NCBI RefSeq assembly: GCF_028583425.1
Contig: NC_072801.1
Coordinates: 21,658,001-21,722,000, forward strand
DNA: 64,000 nt
From: Eublepharis macularius
Lineage: Eukaryota > Chordata > Lepidosauria > Squamata > Eublepharidae
Reading direction: 5' to 3'
The notes below the pieces were generated by a model. The model was not told the origin of the DNA. It ran no database searches and worked only from the letters and a program-made list of their open reading frames with translations. Below, piece after piece: positions 31,194 to 42,312 of the stretch; within the stretch, counting starts at the first letter, position 1; every line of letters starts with the position of its first letter. A program made the translations under genes and the position numbers.

Positions 31194-31690
31194 CCTGTGT
31201 GGGCTGCCAATGCAACTTAGAAAATACCCAACAATCCATCTCTGCGTTCCAGGAGAAGGTTGGTGGCAATGGGTAAGCTTGTGGGTTTCTTATCCATCTT
31301 CTAATTGAGGAAACCCTGATGAAGCCAGGGAACATAATCTGAAAAGTAGTGCCTCATTGCACCTACTAACTCCAGGTTGGTTCTACTCAGAAAAGTTATC
31401 CTGCGTTATCCATCAAAAAAACCCAACATTGACATTACAAAAAGCCAGAAGCTCAATGGCTTGAGAGTAGGAAATCAATGCTCCAGTTATGGAATAATTG
31501 CTTGGGGATCCCTTACTGAATCATGGCCAAATCATGCTTCCCTGTAGCCTTCTAAGGGGGCCATCATGAAAAGCTGGAGAAATGGAAAACCCAGGCCTTC
31601 TCCCTGCTCTGTACACATGATGCTACCTTGTACCTACTTAAGATAGCTCTGCACTGTCCAAGTAGCTCCACAATACCCAGCAAGATCCAG
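31194..31690. other. No recognised feature
   Basis: This may include decayed LINE sequence upstream of 31193 (minus), but no motif is clear. Confidence 0.4.
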
Positions 31691-31692
31691 AA

Positions 31693-31800
31693 CTGTGTAG
31701 TGGTCGGTGTCAGACCAGGATCTGGGAGGCCCAGATTCAAATCCACTCTTTGCTGTGGACACTTGCTGGTTGACCTTGTTGGAATAGGTGACTCAGCATG
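31693..31800 (+). mobile_element. CORE-SINE 5' fragment
   Basis: ACTGTGTAGTGGTCGGTGTCAG, GATTCAAATCCACTCTTTGC and TTGCTGGTTGACCTTGTTGG are the tRNA-like head and start of the CORE region. Confidence 0.65.
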
Positions 31801-31988
31801 CCTTGGACATGGGGGGGGGGGTGCTGCATATCTCTCTGTATGTGTGTGTAACTCTAGCCAAGTAAGCTGCTACTCCTTTGTCTAAGGTGGGAATGCCTCC
31901 TGACTCCTCCTCTTGTCTCTATGCCTCTTGGGAGATTTCTCTCTCTTTTGCCTCATAGTCTTCCAAAGAGAAGGATGTGATTCTCTCA

Positions 31989-32301
31989 TAGGGTTGCCAG
32001 CCTCCAGGTAGTGGCTGGAGATCTCCCAGAATTACAACTTGTCTCCAGGCCACAGAGATAAATTCACCTGGAGAAAATGGCTACTTTGGGGGGTGGAGTT
32101 TATGGAATTATGCCATGGTAAGGGCCATTTCCAGATGGCTTACCTGAAGCCGCTCCATGCTGCAATGTTGTGGATCATGCTGGGGAAAATGCGAAATATC
32201 GCGTTTGGGGGAGTTTTCCCTCCCCAAACCTCACTTTAGGTTTCTCCAGGTTTCACCCCTCAAATCTCCAGGAATTTCCCAACTTGGAGCTGGCAACCCT
32301 A
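31989..32301. mobile_element. ~215-bp TAGGGTTGCCA hAT MITE with perfect duplication
   Basis: Ends TAGGGTTGCCAGCCTCCAGG and GAGCTGGCAACCCTA. TTCTCTCA is exactly duplicated at 31981-31988 and 32302-32309. A ~90-base piece of the fold-back family at 1571 (GGCCATTTCCAGATGGC ... GCGAAATATCGCG) sits inside at about 32124-32213. Confidence 0.93.
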
Positions 32302-32309
32302 TTCTCTCA

Positions 32310-32596
32310 GCTCCTGCTATAAAGGCCTTGTCCACAAACCCACACTTTCAGCCTTGCTGCCTGTTTTAGGCCATGGTTTAGTTATAGGGAAAGTGATTCT
32401 TTAGGTTACGACTCTTTCTCTCTTCTCCAATATATTGCTATGGATGGAATCTACCTCAATAAAACTGTAAGTTATACCTTTCTATGATTTGCCTGAAGAC
32501 TAATTAATGCACGCTTGGGGTTAAACGCTTCTGGCTAAGTAACTCTGCTGCTACCATAAAGGGTTATCACAAAACTAGAAATGAAATCCTAATAGA
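32310..32596. other. No recognised feature
   Basis: Short spacer, no supported feature. Confidence 0.35.
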
Positions 32597-32735
32597 CCTT
32601 GGGCCAGTCAAATGATCTTATTCTAACCTACCTCACAGGTTTGTTGTGAGGATCAAATGGACAAGGGAAGAATGTTGTAAGCTACTTTAGGTTCCCTTTG
32701 GGGAGAAAAGGGGGGTACAAATGAAGTAAATGGCC
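32597..32735 (+). mobile_element. CORE-SINE 3' half
   Basis: TTGGGCCAGTCAAATGATC, CCTACCTCACAGGTTTGTTG, GGTTCCCTTTGGGGAGAAAAG and TACAAATGAAGTAAAT. Confidence 0.75.
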
Positions 32736-32880
32736 TCTGCAAGGTCTTAGGCAGAGAGAGGACTTTTTCAACACCTATTAGCTGAGATCCTTTTTAAACT
32801 GGAGACCTTGGGAGATAAAACTGGGACTTTGTGTGGGCAAGCCATGTGTTCTGCCATTCAGCCATAACCCATACCTAGGG
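32736..32880 (-). mobile_element. tRNA-derived SINE (GGTTCAATCC family), fragment
   Basis: CAAGGTCTTAGGCAGAGAG, TGAGATCCTTTTTAAACTGGAG and CCATGTGTTCTGCCATTCAGCC are the reverse complement of the SINE seen at 54526 and 55945. Confidence 0.65.
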
Positions 32881-32949
32881 TAACTTGAGCGTCACTAATA
32901 AGGCACACTCAAAACCATTTTCTTGTATTATAACTGTTCCCTGTTGTTA

Positions 32950-33050
32950 AAGTAACTGACCGGGTAATTCTAAACAGAGCTACCCCCTTCTAAACCCATT
33001 GACTTCAATGGGCATAAGAGGGTAACTCTGCTTCAGGCTGCCCTCTTAGT
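32950..33050. repeat. Palindromic 'GCAATCCTAA' repeat
   Basis: CTAAACAGAGCTACCCCCTTC, CATTGACTTCAATGGG and GAGGGTAACTCTGCTTCAGG form a hairpin with the conserved CATTGACTTCAATG centre. Confidence 0.7.
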
Positions 33051-33537
33051 ATTGACCGTGGAGACAGCACACCAAGATAGCAGCAGTCGGCAAGACATTT
33101 ATTCTATCAAGAGCTCCACACAATTGTAAGTTTGAACTGCCAGTTCATTAAAGGAGGACGCGCAGTTGTGGCTTTATCCCATTCATTCCCCTCCAGTGAT
33201 AGATCTGTTTCTACATGTGAATGGAGCACTCAGGACAGAGTGTATAATAGATACATAGAGTGAATGAGCACGGAGGTTCTGGAGTCTAGTCAGCCTTTTG
33301 TCTTTCAGATGGATTGCACAGCTGCATCACTCAATGCTCCTTGCCAAAATCTGCAAAGGGCAATGTTTATCACTGTCGGTACGTATAACTGCTTTATTAG
33401 CAAAGGAAATCCAAAACCATACTCAGGCAAATTTTTATTAAAATGTTTAACCAGTCTGCTGGTTGGAGTTGAGGCTTTCCAAGCAGTTTTCGGAAGCCTG
33501 ACTTCAGGCTAAACTTGTAGACCAAGTTGTTGATGTA
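33051..33537. other. No recognised feature
   Basis: About 490 bases, no supported feature. Confidence 0.4.
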
Positions 33538-33545
33538 TTCGAGAC

Positions 33546-33913
33546 TAGAGATGGGCACGAACCAGAAAAAACCTGAACCATGCGGTTCGTAGTTCGTCAA
33601 ATTTCATGAACCATGAACCTCGAACTTTCACGAACCTGCTTCTGTTTCACAAACAGGTTCAGTTGGTTTGTGAAAACGTCACAGCCAGGTCAGAAATTCA
33701 TCACTTCCAGGTCAGCAGAAGCTCTGTAGGAAGTCCATCCCCTGTTGCCTAAGAAACTGATTGATTGGCACCTGGCTGGCTGCAGTGACAAACCAAAAAA
33801 CGAATCAAACAAACCAGCCTAAAGTTTGTGGCGGTTCATCAGAAATCGGATCTGACGAACCAGCCTGGTTCATGCTTAATTTTGGTTCGTATTTCGGTTC
33901 GTGCCCATCTGTA
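33546..33913. mobile_element. 368-bp hAT MITE, TAGAGATGGGCACGAACC family
   Basis: Ends TAGAGATGGGCACGAACC and GGTTCGTGCCCATCTGTA. TTCGAGAC is exactly duplicated at 33538-33545 and 33914-33921. Confidence 0.93.
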
Positions 33914-33921
33914 TTCGAGAC

Positions 33922-34349
33922 TTATAATCATGCACATCCCCACCTGATTTATGATTGGATACTTCAAGAGACCACTTAGAGCACTCGCATAGGATAGTTG
34001 GGGAGAAAAATTCTCTCTGTTAGAAATTTAAATTAGCCAGTCATGAGTTTACATATTGATTCATGCAGCCATTTATTATAAACTTCAGTTCAAGCTAGTT
34101 TTTTTTCCTTTTAAACTGACCTTCTGTTTTCAGTCTAAGGAGTGAATGTAGCTCTTGAAGAAATGCCACCAAAGAAGAGCACACAAAGCTGAGCTCCCAG
34201 ATATTTGCAGACATCTCCTTTCCAATGTGGCCAAAGTCTTCAAAAGCAGAAAACATACCCGCAGATGTAGGGGTGTGAGCAGAAATATCTTCATTTTCAT
34301 TTTAATCCTGTTTTTTAAAATCTCTTTTTCTGTATTATTTGTTTTTACT
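33922..34349. other. No recognised feature
   Basis: About 430 bases of AT-rich DNA, no supported feature. Confidence 0.4.
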
Positions 34350-34860
34350 TTTTAAATTTTATTCATCTTATTTATACTCCCCTTTTCTCACTGAGACTCC
34401 AGGTGTATTACACCACGTACATCCATGCAGTCATGAAAAATAGGACATCCAATAAACAACGCAATAGGATTTGGATTGCAGAAATCTGAAAATGAACAGA
34501 AATCTCCAACAGAGTTGACACAAAGCATAAACATTTAAGCATGACACATTAAACGATGCACAAACTGCACAACAAGAGCATGCTTACAGCAGCAGACACA
34601 GCAGTGCAGACTCCAGTCCCTATCTCTCGACCAAAGCATCTTTCTGAACCATTTCATGACAGTACAGCCCTTTTAAAAAAGCCCTCTTGAAGAATTCCGT
34701 TTTGCATAGTTTGCAGAAAGCCAGGGAGCCTTCCTCATCAGGCAGGCTTCTCCTTAAGGTGAGGACCCCCCAAAGAGAATGCACATGGATGGGCAGTTGT
34801 TGATTTTGCCCGTGTTCAGGGTGGCACCTGCAGACAACCCTGGTCAGATATACAGGCACT
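34350..34860 (-). mobile_element. CR1/L2-type LINE 3' fragment
   Basis: The minus strand reads LTRVVCRCHPEHGQNQQ, then TLRRSLPDEEGSLAFCK, the end of the LINE ORF in decayed form. A 3' UTR follows, ending CTGGAGTCTCAGTGAGAAAAGG. Same family as 30280-31193. Confidence 0.75.
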
Positions 34861-35163
34861 AGGTAAAAAGGTAAAGGTAGTCCCCTGTGCAAACACTGAG
34901 TCATTATTGACCCATGGGGGGATGTCGCATCACAACATTTTCTTGGCAGGTTTTTTACAGGATAGTTTGCCATTGTCTTCCCCAGTCATCTACACTTTAC
35001 CCCCAGGAAACTAGGTACTCATTTTACCGACCTCAGAAGGATGGAAGGCTGAGTCAACCTTGAGCCAATTATCTGAACCTGGCTTCTGCCAGGATCAAAC
35101 TCAGGTTGTGAGCAGAGCTTGGACTGCAGTACTGCAGCTTACCACTCTGCACCACGGGGCTCT
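34861..35163 (-). mobile_element. ~300-bp tRNA-related SINE
   Basis: On the plus strand it reads AGGTAAAGGTAGTCCCCTGTGC, GTTTGCCATTGTCTTCCCC, AGTCATCTACACTTTACCCC, GACCTCAGAAGGATGGAAGG to CTCTGCACCACGGGGCTCTT. The tRNA-like head is at the right on the minus strand (GAGCCCCGTGGTGCAGAGTG). Appears full length and directly abuts the LINE fragment. Confidence 0.82.
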
Positions 35164-35367
35164 TATATAGGCACTACACAGGTTTATTTTCTTTATCCCA
35201 TTAGTAGCAACAGGAAATACATTTTCAGCTGTAGCTCCCCATCCCATCCAAGTGGGATGAACTTCTTCATCATGGTACCCCACAGATCCAAGGAATTTGC
35301 TGCGCCTCCCTCATTTCGGACATAGAAGAAAGCACCCCCATTTTAAAGTTAAGTAGCATCTTCGTTT

Positions 35368-36020
35368 AGGGGTGAGGCCATGGCAGAGCATCCGCTTGGT
35401 ATGAGGAAGGTCCCAGATTTTATTTATTTACTTACATTGTTTATGCCCTGCCTTTCTCCCCAATGAGGACCCTCCTCCATTTTATCCTCACAACAACCCT
35501 ATGAGGCAGGTTAGGCTGAGAGCAGGGCTCATTTCGAGGGGGAACGCACAAGAACACAGTTCTGGCAGTTCCCCAAAGAAGTCACATGCCAGGTGGCCCC
35601 ACCCACCTGACTCTCGGCCATTTGGGGCCCGTTTCATCCTGGATTGGGGCCGAAATGGCCTGGATCGGGCCTCTGACAGGTAGTGGATCACTTTCCTGCT
35701 CAGCAGTGGCCTGATCCTGACCATTTTGGGCCCCTTTTCAGCCCCTTTTGCCATTTTGGGCCCAATTTTGGCCCTGAATGGCCAGGATTGGGTCCAAAAC
35801 AGCTAGGATAAGTGAGGTCAGGGGGTGGGGCATATGCAAATCAGTTATGCTAATGAGTTATGCTAATGAGTTCCTCCAGCTCTTTTTCTACGAAATGACC
35901 CCGGCTGAGAGTATGTGATTGGCCCAAGATCACCCAGTGAGCCTCCATGGCAGAGTGGGATAAAATGGAGGTGAGGAGAAGGCTGTGAGCTGCTTTGGAA
36001 GTAAGTAAATAAATGAATAA
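35368..36020. mobile_element. Cluster of SINE pieces interrupted by a hAT element
   Basis: 35368-35415 is a tRNA-like SINE head (GGTGAGGCCATGGCAGAGCATCCG). 35416-35522 and 35904-35950 are a minus-strand CORE-SINE split by the hAT at 35523. 35951-36020 (TAAAATGGAGGTGAGGAG ... GTAAATAAATGAATAAA) is a plus-strand CORE-SINE tail. Confidence 0.75.
35523..35903. mobile_element. 381-bp hAT MITE, CAGGGCTCATTTCG family
   Basis: Ends CAGGGCTCATTTCGAGG and CTACGAAATGACCCCG. GCTGAGAG is exactly duplicated at 35515-35522 and 35904-35911, inside a CORE-SINE. The interior is rich in TTTTGGGCCC/GGGCCCAAAAT-type repetitions. Confidence 0.92.
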
Positions 36021-36477
36021 ATACATAACATTTAATTATGTCTAAGTCTCTCTACCTTTTTTTTCGTCAATACTTTTCTGGCTTTGAAAATACTTTAATA
36101 CTTTAGACCTTTTTGCAAATGTCTAGCCTGTTCTCCTCAGCCTAATTAATGTTTGTACAGCTGAGGGATGTAACCTGAGGAGTGGTTTGTTGGGGAAATC
36201 AAGGCAGAGGGAGGGAACAGGTCAATCCCTCAAGAACTTGCCCTGTACCTAAGCTCACAAATTACTCTTGCAAGTGGATTGGGGAAAGAAAAGGGTACCG
36301 AAAAACAAATAAAAATTAAATTGATTTCCAGGTTAAAAATCTAAAGAAGTGATTGCTGTGGAGTAAAAAGACTGAAGTCATGTTTTGCAGCCTTTTCCCT
36401 CACCGCACCCCAGATTTGAGATAAACTTGGTGATAAAATTCCTGTGGGTGAGTGGAGAGAACTCTTTAGCCGGTATG
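36021..36477. other. No recognised feature
   Basis: About 460 bases, AT-rich, no supported feature. Confidence 0.4.
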
Positions 36478-36706
36478 TAGGGATACCAGCCTCCAGGTAC
36501 TGGCTGGAGATCTCCCGGAATTACAACTGGTCTCCAAGCCGCAGAGATCAGTCCACCTGGAGAAAATGGCTACTCTGGGGGGTGGACTCTATGGAATTAT
36601 GCCATGCCAAGGTCCTTTCCCTCCCCAAACCCCACTTTCTCTAGCTTTCTCCAGGTTTCACCCCTCAGATCTCCAGGAATTTCCCAACTTGGAGCTGGCA
36701 ACCCTA
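36478..36706. mobile_element. 229-bp TAGGGTTGCCA hAT MITE
   Basis: Ends TAGGGATACCAGCCTCCAGG and GAGCTGGCAACCCTA. Flanks CCGGTATG and CCAGTATT agree at 6 of 8. Confidence 0.87.
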
Positions 36707-36711
36707 CCAGT

Positions 36712-36925
36712 ATTGTATAGTGGGTAGAGCATCAGAATAGGATCTCGGAGATCCAGCTTCAAAACTGTGCCGTGGAAGCTTGCTGGGTGATCTTGGGCCT
36801 GTCACCCACTCTCAGCATAACTTACCTCACAGGGGTTTTGTGAGGATAAAATGGAAGAAGGGAGCATGACATAAGCTGCTTTTCGGTTCCTGCTGGGGAG
36901 GAAAACTGATTATCAATGAAATAAA
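36712..36925 (+). mobile_element. CORE-SINE
   Basis: TATTGTATAGTGGGTAGAGC, GCTTCAAAACTGTGCCGTGG, GCTGGGTGATCTTGGGCC, GAGGATAAAATGGAAGAAG and a GAAATAAATA tail. Confidence 0.8.
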
Positions 36926-37490
36926 TATACATGGGAAAGTGACCCCCAGCCTATGCATCTTAATCATGTCCACCCACTGCCACATTTTCCACATTTTGAC
37001 TGGAAAGTGATTTTTTTTGTCAAAGCATGCTGAAAGCTGAGTCTGACGTTGCCTTGGGAGCTGTTGTGCTTGCGTGGTGACAAAGGGGGACAGAAAGGCC
37101 CCTTTCTTAGGGTGGAGCCACTAATTCTCCTCAGAGCTGAGAGAACCTGTGAAGAGGCAGTTACAGCCAGTTAGAGAGGGCTGCAGTTGTTGTTCTCAGT
37201 TACAGGTTATTTGTTAAATAAATGTTGATTGTTTGAAGCACTGCAGTTGCCTTCCAGTCTCAATACATATTAGTTTGATTGATTGATTGATTTATATACC
37301 ACTTCTAAGGGGCAGTAAGAGGCAGGCCAGGATCTCCACTTACAGAGGGGTTAACCACACCCAGCAAAGGGAAACAACATCATGGGTCTGGTCCTCTTCT
37401 GGCTGCGCCTGGGTGTAGGTGGAGCTTGTGCTGGGCAAACCAGTGCAGCTCCATCTTGACCCCTGCCTTGATCATCATGAGGTGACATCG
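36926..37490. other. Mostly unassigned, with a short LINE-like tail
   Basis: 37271-37310 (TTTGATTGATTGATTGATTTATATACCACTTC) resembles a LINE/SINE terminal repeat with an expanded GATT motif. The rest has no supported feature. Confidence 0.4.
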
Positions 37491-37498
37491 TATGGTTA

Positions 37499-37714
37499 CC
37501 ATACCAACCTGCAGATGGTGGCTGGCAATCTCCTGGAATTACAACTGATCTCTAGGCCACAGAGATTTATTCCTCTGCAGAAAAGGGCTGCTCTGGAGGG
37601 TAGACTCTATGGCATTATATCCTGCTGAGATTCCTCCCCTCCCCCAACCCCAGCCTCTCCTGGCTCCACCCCGAAAATATCCAGGAATTTTCCAACCTGC
37701 AACTGGCAACCCCA
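37499..37714. mobile_element. 216-bp TAGGGTTGCCA hAT MITE
   Basis: CCATACCAACCTGCAGATGG to GCAACTGGCAACCCCA. Flanks TATGGTTA (37491-37498) and TCTGGTAA (37715-37722) agree at 6 of 8. Confidence 0.82.
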
Positions 37715-37857
37715 TCTGGTAAGAGCCAAAGGCCCCTTACACTTTTGGTGGTTGTGTAGTACAAGAGTTTCCCTCTCCATCTTGTCAAGCTGGTGGACAC
37801 GTTTGGAACCCTGAGAACAGGGAAAGGGCACCACCACAAAATGGTTGCCATGGGGGA

Positions 37858-38335
37858 TAGGGTTGCCACATTCCCCTAGCCCCCTGGTGGGAGATGTGGA
37901 ACCTGGCTCCTACCTTGTACTTTTGATGACATCAGTTCTGGGAAGTGACATCATTGAGTGGGACACAGGCTGTCCTGGGAGCACTCCCGTGCTTCTCAGG
38001 GGGCCGAATTAGGCCCGATTCGGGCAAGAATCGGGCCGAATCAGGCTACTGCGGAATTGCAGCAGCGTGCCCACACTACATAGAAGCCTGATTTGGCCCA
38101 ATTTGGGCCAAATCCAGGCCAATTCAGACCACTGTGGAGTGCAGCAGTGCTCCTGTACTACGTAGCAGCCCAGTTTGGTCTGATTTGAGCTGCTGCAGCA
38201 TGCAAAGGTACGCTGCGCCACCCGGGGGCACGCCTAGTGAGGCACGTTCCCCACTGCCGGCCAGATAAGTGAGGGCGGGGGGGTGGAGGGTGGGAGTGAT
38301 GGATCCCCTGCCCCGGCAGTGGACTGGCATCCCTA
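37858..38335. mobile_element. 478-bp GC-rich TAGGGTTGCCA hAT element
   Basis: Ends TAGGGTTGCCACATTCCCC and GTGGACTGGCATCCCTA. Flanks ATGGGGGA (37850-37857) and ATGGGGGG (38336-38343) agree at 7 of 8. The interior repeats CCGAATCAGG/CCCAATTTGGGCC units. Confidence 0.88.
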
Positions 38336-38497
38336 ATGGGGGGTGGTCTTGTCACGGCTGTTCACAGCATGTGGGGAGGTTCCAAGCTGAGCATTATCCT
38401 ATGATAAAGGCAACTATTTCTGAATAGGGGGTCCCTGCAGAGCTAAACGGTGATGTCTCCTGGACTCTTTGGAAGCACCTTCTACTCGGTGATATAC

Positions 38498-38716
38498 CAG
38501 GGTTGCCAGCTCCAGGTTGGGAAATTCCTGGAGATTTGGGGGATGGAGCCTGGAGATGGTGGGATTTAAGGAGGGAAAGGACCTCAGTGGGGTATAATAC
38601 CTTAGAGTCAACCCTCCGAAGGAGCTATTTTCTCCGGGGGAAATGATCTCTGTCATCTCAAGATCAGCTGTAATTCCCAGAGACCTCCAGCCACCACCTG
38701 GAGGTTGGCAACGCTA
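38498..38716. mobile_element. ~219-bp TAGGGTTGCCA hAT MITE
   Basis: CAGGGTTGCCAGCTCCAGG to GGAGGTTGGCAACGCTA with the family interior. The duplication is not clear. Confidence 0.82.
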
Positions 38717-39239
38717 TGCTGGACAGATTGGCTCTTTGTTTTGGGTTGAGAGAAGCCTCGCGTGAAGAAGCCAGTAGGTGTTAGGAACCCATCGGCAGAT
38801 GGCATGGGGATTATTGAGAATTTCTGATCACATTCAGCCATGCTGCTAAGTACCATTACTGCCCAAAGCCACGTGTCTTTCAGTGGTCATCATGATGCAC
38901 TGAGAAGGTCATATGCATTTATTAATAGCAGACCATCAAATGACAGGATAATGTTATGAAAAACTGCCGTATGGAGTGTCTACTTGTCTTTTAATGTGGA
39001 AACATTAAAGTTTTCCTGTTTCTCTTGGAGGATCGAGGCTGGGTTTGGGGGGGGGCACATACCAAAAGTTAAAACTGTAGAGGTGAAAAATACCAGCAAT
39101 TATTTTTTATTCTGACCATTAAAAAAACAGCAGGAGCCAACCCCCAAACCTTATAACTTAGATGGGAATGCGAGCAAGCGCCACAAAGTCTCTCACTGCC
39201 TGGTAGTACAATGAAAAGTATGTACAACAGGATGAAGAT
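38717..39239. other. No recognised feature
   Basis: About 520 bases, no supported feature. Confidence 0.4.
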
Positions 39240-39740
39240 AAATCTTAGTTAAATTAAACCGTTCCGGATTGTTCTGTAGACGGAACATAAAGAGATGAGG
39301 CGACAGAACAATCCTGTGATGATTTTTTCCCTTTAAAAAATCCCTCTGCCAAAAGGCAGCAAACGATTTCTCTTGTGTAGCCTTGTCCGATTGACGTCAC
39401 TCGCCCCGTGGCTCAGCCAATATTTTTTTTGACGCCTTCTTTAAGCCAACTGTGCTTTTTAAAACCCCAGTGAAAATACCACTCAGACATTGTTCTCATT
39501 TCCTGGCTGTGTGGTCAGGAAATGCAGTTTCCCTACAAAACAGGCATCTGCAAATGGGAGTGAATTTGATAACGGCACATTAATGATTTGATTTTACCCC
39601 TGTTCTGTGCCAAAATGGTTTTTTTGCAGTGCTAAGGGTGTGTGTGTGTGAATATTATGTTCTGGGTAAGCTCAAAAATCTCTGCAGACCCCTTGTGCAG
39701 TTTAAACACAGAATCACAGCCTGCTTGGGGCTCTTTTCCA
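39240..39740. promoter_or_regulatory. Candidate distal regulatory element with CRE and CCAAT box
   Basis: This stretch lacks recognised repeats. It holds a full palindromic cAMP-response element, TGACGTCA at 39392-39399, and a CCAAT box at 39417-39421 (CAGCCAAT) 17 bases on. NPTX2 is an activity-regulated gene, so a CRE-bearing distal element would make sense, but the link to NPTX2 about 21 kb away is inference. Confidence 0.4.
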
Positions 39741-40424
39741 CAGTGATGGCAAGGAAATTTTGCTAAGCACTCTTCACAGATGATATTTTTCTATTTTTAA
39801 AAAAGCATATCCTCCACAAACAACTCTGTGTTGATCACGGTAATTCTTCTTCTAAAAGTCAGTCCAAATATTCAGAGTATATGTGTGCTCAGAGGACCAC
39901 CAGGGAATACAATTTGGGGGAAATGCATGCAGGGTAAAATCCCTTATTTATTGGGAAATGCGCCCATCTCTCTCTGTACATGAAAAGCTGATCCGAGAAA
40001 CGATTGTGCCAAACTGCTTTTCAGTAGACTTATGCTTCCTTTGACTCTCAGGAACAGATAGCAGGTGCAAAGTGTACTCATTCCATAACAAATACCTCTC
40101 CTTAGAAATGGGTTTCTTTTTAAAACCTGCATAAGCAGGAAAGAATCAGGCCCCTGTGACGGCTGGATACCTTGTCGTGTGCCACTTACGGGCATCCTCC
40201 CAGAGCATTTTTGCCTCATGGTTGCTAAGGCTGAGAAAGCAGGTGTTGTGTCAGCAACTTGAAAGCTGTGTTGAACTTACTGTGGGCCATTGTAGTGCAT
40301 AGTGAGGAAGGGATGAATGCACCCTTTTTGTTGTTTGAGGACAATCTTTTCATGGAAAACATGGTTGTTTTGTGCACGTCTGCCATGCTGCCATGAATGG
40401 CATACAGCATCATACTCCAACGCA
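39741..40424. other. No recognised feature
   Basis: About 680 bases of mixed composition, no supported feature. Confidence 0.4.
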
Positions 40425-40655
40425 TTTATTGTATTTTTCGTTTACTTCCTTTGTACCTTGGTTCTTCCCAAGGAGGTCCTAAAGTGGATTACGTCGTCCT
40501 CCTGCCATCCATTTTATCCTCACAAGAACTCACAAGATAGGTTAGGCTGAGAGCATGTGACTGGCCCAAGGTCACCCAGCAAGCTTTCAAGATAGAGTGG
40601 AGAGCTGAGTCTCCCAGATCCTAGTCGGACACTCTAACCACTACACCACTGTGCC
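40425..40655 (-). mobile_element. CORE-SINE
   Basis: TCCATTTTATCCTCACAAGAAC, GTGACTGGCCCAAGGTCACCC, CCTAGTCGGACACTCTAACC and ACTACACCACTG are the SINE in reverse complement, nearly complete. Confidence 0.85.
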
Positions 40656-40660
40656 TTGCA

Positions 40661-40840
40661 GTAGGGGTTCAGTGGAAGAGTGCCTGTTTTGCATGCACAA
40701 GAGGCCAGGTTCAGTCCCTGGCATATCCAGTTAAAAGGATCTGGGAGTGGTAGCCTGAACCATGGACACCAGTAGTCATAGTAACATTGACCTTGTTAGA
40801 CCAATGGTCTGACTTGGTACAAGGTGGTTCCAGGTGTTCA
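40661..40840 (+). mobile_element. tRNA-derived SINE (GGTTCAATCC family)
   Basis: GCAGTAGGGGTTCAGTGGAAG, CAGGTTCAGTCCCTGGCATATCC (B-box region), AGTTAAAAGGATCTGGGAG and the tail AAGGTGGTTCCAGGTGTTCATG. The head retains a tRNA-like B box; it is not a tRNA gene. Confidence 0.78.
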
Positions 40841-40853
40841 TGTATATTAAGTA

Positions 40854-41243
40854 CAGGGTTTTTTTTCCAGCTGGAACGTGGTGGAACAGAGTTCCGGAAC
40901 CACTTGAAAATGGTCACATGGCTGGTGGCCCCACCCCCTGATCTCCAGATGGAGGGGAGTTTAGATTGCCTTCCACGCGGAGGGCAATCTAAACTTTCCT
41001 CTGTCTGGAGATCAGGGGGCGGGGCCACCAGCCATGTGACCATTTTCGCCGAGGGCGATTTAAACTTTTAAAAACTCCCCCCTCGTTCCAGCATACCCAA
41101 AGTGACGTCATTGGCCCTGGGAGCATGTGTGCACTTTGCGCGCGCACATGTGGTACCAGGGGCACCACCTCCCATCAAGAGTTGCCCCCTGTGCTGGCAA
41201 CCCACTGAGTTCCACCACCTCTTTTCCCAGAAAAAAAGCCCTG
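40854..41243. mobile_element. 390-bp hAT MITE, CAGGGCTTTTTTTC family
   Basis: Ends CAGGGTTTTTTTTCCAGC and CCAGAAAAAAAGCCCTG. ATTAAGTA is exactly duplicated at 40846-40853 and 41244-41251. Longest copy of this family in the window without a foreign insert. Confidence 0.93.
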
Positions 41244-41251
41244 ATTAAGTA

Positions 41252-42062
41252 CATGTATATTAAGTAGGCTGGCGGATACTATACAAGGTAAGAGGCTTTG
41301 TCTCTAGGTTTGCCATGAGCTTGGGGAACATGTCGAAAATTTGATTGAATTAAAAAAAAAACTTTGCAGAGATGGTGGTCATTTTGTCCCTGAGCTTTCT
41401 GGGAATTATGCATGTGACCGTTTTGGCCTGAGGCTTTGTGCAGCTCTTGGAATATTTTAGGTAAGATTTGGCTCCAGGGAAGCAGAGGCATCCTTTGGGC
41501 TACAGCAGCCACTCTACAAGCATTACGGATGTTACCAAGACGGTGTGTCTAGACTGATGCTTGATGGCTCATTGATCTCTTGCAAAACTCATACACTAAT
41601 TATTATTTCGTAATGAAAAATCTTTCTCTTCCACGGTGGTGTCGGAGAGGAAGATGCCGGAGTAAACATCAAACCCCACGAGATCTATGTTTTCAGATGA
41701 GGGTGGCATCTCTGTAAGCAAGCATGGCCAGTGAATGATAGGGGTGGGCTATCATTAATTGTTGTGCTTTTGAACATTCAGAGCATTTCCTAAGCATTAC
41801 CTCACCCGACCTTACAACAAAGTAAGGGGCAAAGTAAGGGTGCATTATTACCCCCACTGTTGGGGGTATAAATCTGTTGGGCAAGTCAATGTGTGTTCTA
41901 CCCTAGATAATGCAAGGGCAGAAAATGGCTTTTAAAGGCATGTTACTAGTTCTTAAGACTGCAATTTTTTTATTAGAATGTGCATGGGCTAGGTGTGGAG
42001 CAAGAGTTCCTGAGATCTCATGTCAGAGCTTCAATACCTAGTATGCCTTAATTCCTTTAATG
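41252..42062. other. No recognised feature
   Basis: About 810 bases, no repeat family or exon that I can support. Confidence 0.4.
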
Positions 42063-42312
42063 ACAACAACAACATATACCACCTTTCAGACAACTTAATA
42101 GCCACTCAGAGAGGTTTACGAAGTGTGTCATTATTATCCTTACGACAATCACCCTGTGAGGTGGGTGGGGCCAAGAAAGCTCCAAGAGAGCTGTGACTGA
42201 CCGAGGATCACCCAGCTGACTTCAAGTGAAGGAGTGGGGAATCAAACCAGATTAGAAACTCCAGATTAGAATCCTGCCACTCTCAATCACTATACCAAAC
42301 TGGTTCTCTATG
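42063..42312 (-). mobile_element. CORE-SINE
   Basis: ACAACAACAACATATACCACC, CACCCTGTGAGGTGGGTGGGG, GAGCTGTGACTGACCGAGG, CACCCAGCTGACTTCAAG and a decayed tRNA-like head. Confidence 0.83.
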
